Assembly: GCA_027024625.1 (NCBI GenBank)
Contig: JALVRY010000026.1
Coordinates: forward strand, 1 to 21,233
DNA length: 21,233 bases
DNA from: Thiotrichaceae bacterium
GTDB lineage: Bacteria; Pseudomonadota; Gammaproteobacteria; Thiotrichales; Thiotrichaceae
Direction: 5' to 3'
Shown: piece by piece, positions 1-7,046 of the stretch
Numbering within the stretch: the stretch's first letter is position 1
Layout of the letters: every line of letters begins with the position of its first letter
Notes under the pieces: generated by a model
Databases searched by the model: none
The model's input: the letters and a program-made list of their open reading frames with translations, nothing else
What the model was told of the DNA's origin: nothing
Translations under genes and position numbers: made by a program

Positions 1-1551
1 TTTCACTTTGAATACATTATCAGGCACATTACGGATATTAGTATTTCGTCTTAATATATTTGAAAGTCTGATTTTAGATAATGCCCCTTTCATCTCTCGT
101 AACATAGGGTCATTCTCAAACCAATAACGATCACCATCCCGTAAACGCGTAAATTGGTCACGTAATACCGTATAATTCAAAGCCCCAACTTGTGAACCTG
201 CAATTGCATCTTCTGCCAAAGCACCTATCCATGGGTCAACATGATCAACAGATTGATATAACTTTTCCAAACCATCTTGTATCTTATGATCTACTGTAAT
301 ATCTGCAAAATCTGCAACCCGTGTTAAACCAAAGGCTTCTCTAACCGTGTTGTAATCAGGAATGCCATGGTCACGCCCACGTTGAATATTTAGTGCAGCA
401 AAATCTAGGAAGCTTTGAGCCTCGCCCCCTGAATAATTTAGAACGTAATTTCTCACATCATCCGTAATTTGCGTATTTAACTCATTCATCTGCTGATTAA
501 AACGTCCTTCTAGCAATAGCTCTACGCTGGTGTAATTTAATAAACGTGGATTAAAACAAGACTCATACAGTGGCAGCGTGTTTTTAGATCGTCCAAGCCG
601 TAATTTGCTTGAAACCATGCTATGCCCTAGACGAAAGGAAACTACGGCAAAAGTATTGCTGATTGAGGGGTTCACCTCTTCTAAATAACCTTTATATGAA
701 GGAATTGCTCCTTCGCCTAATAACAAAGGTAAATATTCATTGTAGGTAATCGACTGAATAATCGCTCCGACAATCTTTCTTGCCATTTGGTAAGTTGCCT
801 CATCATCCCCCGCCAATAAGGGAAAACGTCGTGGTAACTCTAAACAAAGACGGTTGTGTTCTCGCATAAATACGGTGTGCAATGCCGTTAGAAATACATG
901 TTCATTGACCCTTACATCACCTGATAAAAAATAGCTTGATGGATTGTCTTTAGGTGATGGCGATGTATTGGCAAAACCTGCATGATTATAAGGCAACAAA
1001 CTACCATGTAATGAAGATGAGGTTTTCAAGCGACCTGTACCATCAAATCGCCGTAAGGCGGATGCTCGAACTAAGTCCGTGCTGTAGATACTGGAAGCAT
1101 CAAGAAATGCCGTTTGAAAGTTAAGTTGTTGGCGTGGATTGCCACTCCCTGTTCCAGTGCTTGTATCATAACGTGATCGAGTGCAAGGAATAATACCACC
1201 TTTATCAAAAACAGGATCACCCGGTAGAACAGAAATATCAGCAACTTCTAACGGGTCAGCGAATTCAATTAATGCCAACTCATTTTCTAAGAACTTCCCC
1301 CATAGCCACATAAAATCAGAAAGGCCACTTGATTTAATTTTTGTGGGTATCTCTTTACAAAGGGTATTGCTAACATCACGTGGATTAGGAACATTCTCCC
1401 CAGTTCGGCTACGCACACGTTCAGCCATTGCAGAAGCTCCATCCGCATACGCCGCAGGTGCATCACGAAGAAAATGGATGCCCACTTTACCCCAATAGGT
1501 GTTTTTTAAATTATTGTGTGAACCATCCTGACTACGATATTGCTGATCCAT
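1..1551 (-). CDS. Animal-type haem peroxidase family protein, 3' end cut by window
   Basis: Member of the animal haem peroxidase superfamily (Pfam An_peroxidase), which uses H2O2 to oxidise halides or organic substrates. The 517 visible residues are open to the window edge, and only a short C-terminal tail seems missing. The start is ATG at 1551, with AGGAG six bases upstream. Conserved parts read in order are: the N-terminal region seen in bacterial members; a Ca-binding loop with T147, D151 and S153; catalytic-type Arg214 with Glu217 (equivalent to the haem-ester Glu of myeloperoxidase); REHNRL at 230-235; proximal His310 in FRLGHSM; and Asn388 with QRGRDHG at 390-396. The usual distal Asp-His-Asp triplet is Glu89-Asn90-Glu91, so the distal His is absent. 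No N-terminal signal peptide is visible; a C-terminal export signal, if any, lies outside the window. It is divergent from the cytochrome gene, with 291 bp between them in which I see no clear promoter. Family assignment is firm; activity is uncertain. Confidence 0.93.
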   Translation of the reverse strand, partial: MDQQYRSQDGSHNNLKNTYWGKVGIHFLRDAPAAYADGASAMAERVRSRTGENVPNPRDVSNTLCKEIPTKIKSSGLSDFMWLWGKFLENELALIEFADPLEVADISVLPGDPVFDKGGIIPCTRSRYDTSTGTGSGNPRQQLNFQTAFLDASSIYSTDLVRASALRRFDGTGRLKTSSSLHGSLLPYNHAGFANTSPSPKDNPSSYFLSGDVRVNEHVFLTALHTVFMREHNRLCLELPRRFPLLAGDDEATYQMARKIVGAIIQSITYNEYLPLLLGEGAIPSYKGYLEEVNPSISNTFAVVSFRLGHSMVSSKLRLGRSKNTLPLYESCFNPRLLNYTSVELLLEGRFNQQMNELNTQITDDVRNYVLNYSGGEAQSFLDFAALNIQRGRDHGIPDYNTVREAFGLTRVADFADITVDHKIQDGLEKLYQSVDHVDPWIGALAEDAIAGSQVGALNYTVLRDQFTRLRDGDRYWFENDPMLREMKGALSKIRLSNILRRNTNIRNVPDNVFKVK

Positions 1552-1842
1552 AGCAACTCCTGCTTAAATTATTCCCCCTCTTTTACACCTGTTTTCAGAA
1601 GGCTTGGATTCTCATTTGGTTTAACAGTTCATGAATTCAGACAAGAGGATAAGGAGAAGAGCAGAGCTTGTATGTTCGATATGTATCAAAAATCAACATA
1701 GATTAATAATTTTCATGGAAGGTATCGGTATAGTTACACCCTGATTTATATTCGGGCAATGTAGGGTATTGGCTAGCAACATCAACACTATTCAAAGACT
1801 AAAACCTGATTAAGTTTACCATTCTATATTCGAGGAGGAATT

Positions 1843-3060
1843 ATGAGACTGGACACAATTCTAAAGCTGTTCTTGCTTTTTATTTTATTATTTACCAACC
1901 AAGCTTCAGCCGAAGATGTAAAAAAGGCAGAAGACAGCTCAGATGCTATTGATATCAAAAATGGTGCTGAACTCTACAAAAAATGTGCTTTGTGTCATGG
2001 CCAATTTGCTCAAGGTATCATTGGTGGCTTGTACCCCCGCCTTGCAGGTATGCCTGAATACTATGTATTAGAGCAAATAAAAAAATACAAAGAAGGCAAC
2101 CGCTCTGATGATTTTAGCTTATCGATGCTTGAGATTGGTGGCATGAGAGACTTAGATGAGAAAAAATCAAAAGATCTTGCTGCTTTTTTAGCCGCTATTG
2201 ATCTAGATAAACATTACCCTCTCACAATCCCCAAACCGATGCAGGGTGATCCTGTGAAAGGCAAAGAGTTATTTATGGATGACTGTAAAACCTGTCATGG
2301 CAAAAAAGCGAATGGTAAAGCAAAGAAAGACTCTCCTCCATTAGCGGGGCAATACACTGAGTACCTTATAAGAGAGACCGATTTTTTCAAGGCTAAACAC
2401 CGCTATCATGATAATGACCCTGAAGATGAGACCTTTGATGAGTATTCAAAGCAAGAACTCAACGACATCTTTGCTTATATTGCAACCATTCCATTTGCAC
2501 CAGAAAAAGGCTATCCCGATGTACCAGATATGCCACTTATTGCAATGGTAAAACCTCCCGTGCCAGAGAAACCTGCCCAGCCTGATGCACCAAAAGTACC
2601 TGAAAGAGTTGAGAGTAGCGGCAATACACAATCTGTCAAAATCGAGTCGATTACTCAAACCGTGCTTAAAATGGCTATAAAAGATGATATCAAGCCTGAT
2701 GACGCTATTGAGGCAATGAAATCTAAAGCGCTTGAATTAAATATGAAAGCCGTTGCTCATCAACCTGTTTCTAAAGAACTGGAAGCCCGTGGTATAGATT
2801 CTCCTCGCTTAGAAATTTTCCAATATTGTAATCCTGAAGACGCCATGAAACTGGTTAAATTCAATACAATTTTTGCAGCCTATATGCCATGTCGTATCGC
2901 ATTGGTTGAAGATAACAAGGGTAAATTTTGGTTAGAAATGCTTAATCTGGATATGGTCATTAATAGCGTTGCACTACCACCTGGGTTGAACAAAATTGCC
3001 ATTGAAACGAATGGTAAAATGCTAGATATCCTCACCGCTGGAGCAACTGGCGAGTTTTAA
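1843..3060 (+). CDS. Exported dihaem cytochrome c with C-terminal DUF302 domain
   Basis: A 405-residue periplasmic redox protein. Residues 1-23 form a Sec signal peptide (hydrophobic core, ASA before the mature start). Two haem c motifs follow: CALCH at 48-52 and CKTCH at 148-152, each in a cytochrome c4/c553-like fold of about 90 residues. A Pro-rich linker (about 220-260) leads to a DUF302 domain (about 266-400) with a Cys pair, C329 in QYCNP and C350 in MPCRI. The first haem has candidate axial Met residues (M95 or M101). The second domain has no Met between residues 153 and 229, so its haem may be His-ligated (H186, H189) or five-coordinate. A strong GAGGAGG ribosome site lies just before the ATG, and a hairpin terminator follows. 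DUF302 function is not established. An electron-transfer role is inferred from the haem sites; the partner is unknown. Confidence 0.92.
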   Translation: MRLDTILKLFLLFILLFTNQASAEDVKKAEDSSDAIDIKNGAELYKKCALCHGQFAQGIIGGLYPRLAGMPEYYVLEQIKKYKEGNRSDDFSLSMLEIGGMRDLDEKKSKDLAAFLAAIDLDKHYPLTIPKPMQGDPVKGKELFMDDCKTCHGKKANGKAKKDSPPLAGQYTEYLIRETDFFKAKHRYHDNDPEDETFDEYSKQELNDIFAYIATIPFAPEKGYPDVPDMPLIAMVKPPVPEKPAQPDAPKVPERVESSGNTQSVKIESITQTVLKMAIKDDIKPDDAIEAMKSKALELNMKAVAHQPVSKELEARGIDSPRLEIFQYCNPEDAMKLVKFNTIFAAYMPCRIALVEDNKGKFWLEMLNLDMVINSVALPPGLNKIAIETNGKMLDILTAGATGEF

Positions 3061-3079
3061 TCAAGCTCGAATCAAGCAG

Positions 3080-3119
3080 GGCATAATCTATACCTCCAAG
3101 TATAGATTATGCCTTTTTT
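3080..3119 (+). terminator. Intrinsic terminator after the cytochrome c gene
   Basis: A perfect 14-bp stem (3080-3093 with 3100-3113), a 6-nt loop and a run of six T (3114-3119), lying 20 bp after the cytochrome stop codon. It separates the cytochrome from the folate gene downstream. Confidence 0.92.
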
Positions 3120-3190
3120 GGTTTTAATCCCCCTCCTCCTATTAACTTCTGACTGTTACAATGCAAAAACTCAGTAACAGGACATAGCTA

Positions 3191-4030
3191 ATGGATATTG
3201 TTTACATCCGTGATTTGCGTATCGATGTATTAATCGGTATTTATGATTGGGAACGCAGCATAAAACAAGAAATTCGTATTGATTTAGAAATGGGCTGGGA
3301 TAACCGCAAGCCTGCAGCCTCTGATAATATTATCGACACATTAAATTATAAAGAAGCCGCACAACGTATCAAAAAACTGGCTATTGATTCTGAATTCCAA
3401 TTAGTCGAAACATTAGCTGAACGAATCGCAGACATGCTTTTGTACGATATGCATATCCCATGGATAAAACTAACACTAGGCAAGCCTTATGCTGTGAAAG
3501 ACTCTAGTGAAGTTGGTGTATCTATCGAAAGATACCGCAAGGCAAAAGTTTATCTCAATATTGGTAGCAATATTAATAAAGAGAAAAATATCCAGTCAGG
3601 TATGATGCAGTTGCAGAAGGATTACCCAGAAATCAGGTTTTCAAATATCTATGAAACAGAAGCGTTTGGTTTTGATGGTGAATCATTTTATAACCTAGCC
3701 GCAGCCTTGGAAACAGAGTTATCTGTTAATGATTTTGAGCAATACTTAAAAAGCATTGAAAGCCAACATTTTCGTGAACGTAATAGTGAAAAGTTTAGCT
3801 CTCGAACGCTAGATATTGATCTATTGCTCTATGATGATTTAATTCTACAGCCAGAACGTGACTTGCCACGTAAAGAAATCCTCAAATATCCTTTTGTGTT
3901 ATTTCCGCTAGCTGAAATTGCCCCTAATGTTATGCATCCTGAACTCAATAAAACGATTGCTGATATTGCCAGAGAGAGTACTTTGGATGCCTCCGAGCTA
4001 AAGCTAATCACTCTAAGTAGGAGTACATAA
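3191..4030 (+). CDS. folB/folK: Bifunctional dihydroneopterin aldolase / HPPK (FolB-FolK fusion)
   Basis: A cytoplasmic enzyme for two consecutive steps of folate synthesis. Dihydroneopterin is cleaved to 6-hydroxymethyl-dihydropterin and glycolaldehyde, then the pterin is pyrophosphorylated with ATP. Residues 1-118 are FolB: IGIYDWE with Glu21 near the active site, the VETLAERIA region, and Lys98 in LGKPYAV as the expected catalytic Lys. Residues 120-279 are FolK: YLNIGSN at the start, SRTLDID at 204-210 with Mg-binding Asp208 and Asp210, and FVLFPLAEIAPN at 235-246. Length (279) equals the sum of the two enzymes, with almost no linker. The ATG at 3191 has AGGA nine bases upstream. A TACAAT hexamer near 3155 could be the -10 of its own promoter after the preceding terminator. 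Folate enzymes are usually separate proteins in enterobacteria; fusions of this order occur elsewhere. Confidence 0.95.
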   Translation: MDIVYIRDLRIDVLIGIYDWERSIKQEIRIDLEMGWDNRKPAASDNIIDTLNYKEAAQRIKKLAIDSEFQLVETLAERIADMLLYDMHIPWIKLTLGKPYAVKDSSEVGVSIERYRKAKVYLNIGSNINKEKNIQSGMMQLQKDYPEIRFSNIYETEAFGFDGESFYNLAAALETELSVNDFEQYLKSIESQHFRERNSEKFSSRTLDIDLLLYDDLILQPERDLPRKEILKYPFVLFPLAEIAPNVMHPELNKTIADIARESTLDASELKLITLSRST

Positions 4031-4390
4031 TTAATTTAACAAAATTTGCGAAGGATATTTTTTGATATTCATTCATTATCGAAGAAGCATAGCCGTGCTA
4101 CACGACTGAGAGAATGGCTTGAATAGCGGAAAATAGACCAGTAAATTGTTAAATGTGTGTGCACTTCTACTTACAATAGAAGATTTTACGTTACAAAGGA
4201 CAGGTAGTCTGATTCATTTATCAAGCCATCTATTTGATATTTTCTGTTTATTTATTTCCATTTAAGCTTTAAAAGCGCAAATATCTATTAAGGTGAGCTT
4301 ATTGTTGTTTGTGCTTCATTATGAGCATGTTCAGTATTCGTGAGGAAGAAGTCATGTTCATCGTTTAATCATCAAATGGAGAATAAAACA
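4031..4390. other. Intergenic region upstream of the RTX gene
   Basis: About 360 bp without a supported gene. It is AT-rich. It holds a weak 6-bp hairpin (4164-4169 with 4177-4182) followed by ATTTT, which might end folB/folK transcription but is 130 bp from the stop. A short open stretch ending near 4125 encodes a basic peptide but has no start or ribosome site. The promoter of the RTX gene should be here; I could not pick one reliably. Confidence 0.5.
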
Positions 4391-6613
4391 ATGAATGTTT
4401 TTTCCAATACACAGAATGTTGTACCGTCAAGGTTTTCAACATTCGAATCAGGGGTGCAAGGACAATCCCCAGTAAATTCCTTTTTCCCTCAAGCTAGATG
4501 GGGTGGTGGTTTTCAGCAATTACCTTTTTCACAGCATTTGCTACAAAATTTAATTCAACAAATTATTTCACAACTTATCTATGCCATTCTCAGCCAGAAC
4601 CAGAATCAAGCAACACCATTCAATGATATTTTGAGAGGCGGCGATGGGGCTGAATTAATTCAAGGTTTTGGTGGTAATGATCAACTCTTTGGTAATGGAG
4701 GCAATGACGTACTAAGAGGTGGGCAGGGACATGACTATCTTAACGGAGGTCAAGGTAATGACCAGTTAATTGGCGGTGCAGGTAATGATTATCTTGAAGA
4801 CAATTCTGGTAATAATAATCTAAGTGGCGGTGATGGATTTGATACAGTACGTTTTAGCGGTAGATTCTCAGATTACACCATTGAAAAAAATATTACCGTC
4901 GGCATCCCTGATAATCCACCACTACCAGGAGCATTTAATGGCTTTATCATTACAAATAATGCGACAGGCGAAAGAAATGTTATAGATTCTGTTGAAAAAT
5001 TCCAATTTGCTGATGGCAGCGTAACAGCGGCACAATTAGCTCGCCATGTTGATGCTTCGCAAGAGCTTGTGCTGACAGGCGATCAAGATAGCGGAATCCG
5101 TCAGCGATTCAATATTAGTAACGGAAGCAGCTATCGTGTACTAGATAGAGATGCAAGCCAATCACTTAGCGTAGGTGATGAGCTAGAAATCATCGTTGGT
5201 GGTGATGCTGTTTCAACTATTACACTGAGTGCTGAAGATATTAATGCAATCAACTCAAATCCACTTCCTCGGGAATTAAACTTAAGTAATGCTCAGCATG
5301 ATGCTTTGAGCAATTACTTTAACCAAGGAACAACTGTCTACAACCGCTCTGTTATTGATCAAGACGGTAGTGGCAATTTAAGTGTTGGTGATATTGCCAA
5401 ATTATCTATTGGCGGATTTGCAGGGAATATTTTGATTGATCATATCATCACTCAGCAAGACCTTGATGCAATCAATAACAATACCCAAACACTGACACTA
5501 ACAGGTGATCAAGCAAGTGCAATTAGAGATAGGTTTAACGCAGGAAACAACTTCCGAGTGATTGATAAGGATAATAGTTCATCACTTAGCACAGGTGATG
5601 AACTTGAGATCATCGTTGGTAACGCTGCACATATTATCGTATTAAGCGATGATGATATTGCTGCCATTAACGGCAATCCATTTCCTCAAACATTAAACCT
5701 TAGCCAAGCTCAACAAGATGCAATCGGTGCTCGTTTTAACAATATCCCACCACCAAATTTATTTGATGGCATCACTACACAATACACAGGTATTGCTATT
5801 GATCAAAATGGTGATAATCAACTAAGTGAAGGTGATATTGTTAAGCTGCGTCAAACAGGTGGATTTGCAGGCCTTGATCGTACTATCGATCATGTCTTAA
5901 CTGCTGAAGATATTTCAGCAATTGAAGAAGATCGCAGTAATCCATTGTTGGATATTTCTAACGGCCTCTCTGATAACCAAAAACAGCGTTTAAACAATGC
6001 ACTCTTTGGAGGGCTAGCGTTTACAAGTGCTCCCAGAGTAGACTCAGTCTTTGATCATAACTCTGATGGTAAATTATCAGTTGGTGATACCGCAATTACC
6101 AGAACATTTGATGAAACCACTGGAGCAGAATCACTTGGTTTTGTCCAAATTACTCAGGAACACATTGATAAGTTTCTTAATGGAAATAATGATAGTGCCT
6201 TAGCAAGCCTACTGGAAAATCAGCAAAAGTGGGAAAACTCAGGACTGAAGCAATCAGGTTATAGCTTTCGTTTAGATCGCTCAGCATTTGCACCACAAGA
6301 GTCCATTCGTCCAACTAACAACTATGTAACTCCAGACGGAACAGCCTTTGATCTTTTTGCAGATAACGGCCAGCATGTACCTGATGACTATAATCATGCC
6401 AATGCGACTGTAGACAGTCTATTTGATGAAATTAAAGCCGCCATTGATTCTGGTGCAGATAATGTACAAGTAGAATACGACCCTACATCTGGCTATCCAA
6501 CGTCAATCTTTATCGATTTTAATCAACAAATTGCAGATGAAGAACTAAGTTTAAGGGTATCTAATCTAAATGCCTTAGCTGTAACTTTTGATGTTGGCTT
6601 GCCAAACCCATAG
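4391..6613 (+). CDS. RTX / EF-hand-like repeat calcium-binding protein with DUF6174-like C-terminus
   Basis: A 740-residue, probably secreted protein. I chose ATG 4391 because GGAG at 4378-4381 sits nine bases before it; an upstream in-frame GTG at 4340 lacks a ribosome site. There is no Sec signal peptide. Residues 78-153 carry RTX nonapeptides (GGNDQLFGN, GGQGNDQLI and similar), which bind Ca2+ and are typical of type I secretion substrates. Next come five modules, each with an acidic loop of the form DxDxSxxLSxGD at about 252, 323, 392, 471 and 555. The modules alternate between two types (LTGDQ...RFN and LNLSxAQ...FN). Residues about 605-728 resemble DUF6174 (SLLENQQKW, VDSLFDEI, YDPTSGYPTSIFID, ADEE). 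No catalytic domain is visible, and no TolC/HlyB/HlyD genes are nearby. Ca2+ binding is strongly suggested; an adhesin or matrix role is only inference. Confidence 0.85.
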   Translation: MNVFSNTQNVVPSRFSTFESGVQGQSPVNSFFPQARWGGGFQQLPFSQHLLQNLIQQIISQLIYAILSQNQNQATPFNDILRGGDGAELIQGFGGNDQLFGNGGNDVLRGGQGHDYLNGGQGNDQLIGGAGNDYLEDNSGNNNLSGGDGFDTVRFSGRFSDYTIEKNITVGIPDNPPLPGAFNGFIITNNATGERNVIDSVEKFQFADGSVTAAQLARHVDASQELVLTGDQDSGIRQRFNISNGSSYRVLDRDASQSLSVGDELEIIVGGDAVSTITLSAEDINAINSNPLPRELNLSNAQHDALSNYFNQGTTVYNRSVIDQDGSGNLSVGDIAKLSIGGFAGNILIDHIITQQDLDAINNNTQTLTLTGDQASAIRDRFNAGNNFRVIDKDNSSSLSTGDELEIIVGNAAHIIVLSDDDIAAINGNPFPQTLNLSQAQQDAIGARFNNIPPPNLFDGITTQYTGIAIDQNGDNQLSEGDIVKLRQTGGFAGLDRTIDHVLTAEDISAIEEDRSNPLLDISNGLSDNQKQRLNNALFGGLAFTSAPRVDSVFDHNSDGKLSVGDTAITRTFDETTGAESLGFVQITQEHIDKFLNGNNDSALASLLENQQKWENSGLKQSGYSFRLDRSAFAPQESIRPTNNYVTPDGTAFDLFADNGQHVPDDYNHANATVDSLFDEIKAAIDSGADNVQVEYDPTSGYPTSIFIDFNQQIADEELSLRVSNLNALAVTFDVGLPNP

Positions 6614-6617
6614 GTAA

Positions 6618-6803
6618 TCTATCTGCTTAACAAGATTTAGTAATTTAATTACTCAAGATATTATTAATGAAGCAAATGCCAACGGTCGTAGCCCCTACAC
6701 TATCAGTGATGATAGCCAAACAAGAAGTATTTCCTTTAGCTATCGTTTATTAGTGGGTAGTGTATCTACTGGCAATTTCCAAGAGCATTTTATTAATACC
6801 TGA
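6618..6803 (+). pseudogene. Possible coding remnant downstream of the RTX gene
   Basis: An open stretch of 61 codons ends at TGA 6801-6803. It has no ATG or GTG start with a ribosome site and lies in a different frame from the RTX gene. The translation (for example GRSPYTISDDSQTRSISF, then GNFQEHFINT) looks like protein rather than random AT-rich sequence. It may be the 3' remnant of a gene or a frameshifted former extension of the RTX gene. The stop overlaps the start of the palindrome that follows. No family is recognised. Confidence 0.35.
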
Positions 6804-6844
6804 ATCTATGACTTCACTACAGCACAGTGAAGTCATGGATTCAA
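6799..6844. repeat. Dispersed palindromic repeat, copy A
   Basis: Arms 6801-6818 and 6826-6843 match at 17 of 18 positions, and the exception is a T-G wobble. The loop is 7 nt. The core (CCTGAATC, three variable bases, GACTTCACTACAG) recurs at 17820-17861 upstream of dnaA. No T-run follows, so it is not a classical terminator, though it could slow transcription or protect an mRNA 3' end. Confidence 0.75.
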
Positions 6845-6889
6845 CTAATAGCTAAACACTTATAGTTACTTGAGGAATCTCTGATCAAG

Positions 6890-6973
6890 TCCAAAATATT
6901 GGAAGCGACACTTTAGTGTCGCCTGTAAGGTATTAATCATCCAAAAGTATTTTCATATCAAAAATACTTTTGG
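6890..6973. repeat. Cluster of three hairpins between convergent RTX and AsmA-like genes
   Basis: Three consecutive inverted repeats occur. TCCAA/TTGGA lies at 6890-6903. GCGACACT/AGTGTCGC (8-bp perfect stem, 2-nt loop) lies at 6905-6922. A 13-bp perfect stem (6941-6953 with 6961-6973, 7-nt loop) comes third. They lie in the 3' flanks of two convergent genes and may act as transcription end points for both strands. T-runs are poor. The rest of 6614-7046 holds the remnant and palindrome listed separately and nothing else I can support. Confidence 0.6.
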
Positions 6974-7046
6974 AACGATTCATATATCAATGATTCAGTG
7001 AGTGAGATATGGAGCTTATTTTCCACATCCCATATATAAACTCTCC

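Noticed and set aside
1181..1498. Plus-strand open frame of 105 codons
   Set aside because: Antisense to the peroxidase gene, whose protein match is clear; no ribosome site and no recognisable protein.
4053..4125. Short open stretch encoding KKHSRATRLREWLE, possibly a remnant
   Set aside because: No start codon, ribosome site or family match; too short to support.
4340..4390. GTG start giving 17 extra residues on the RTX protein
   Set aside because: No ribosome site; ATG 4391 has GGAG at proper spacing.
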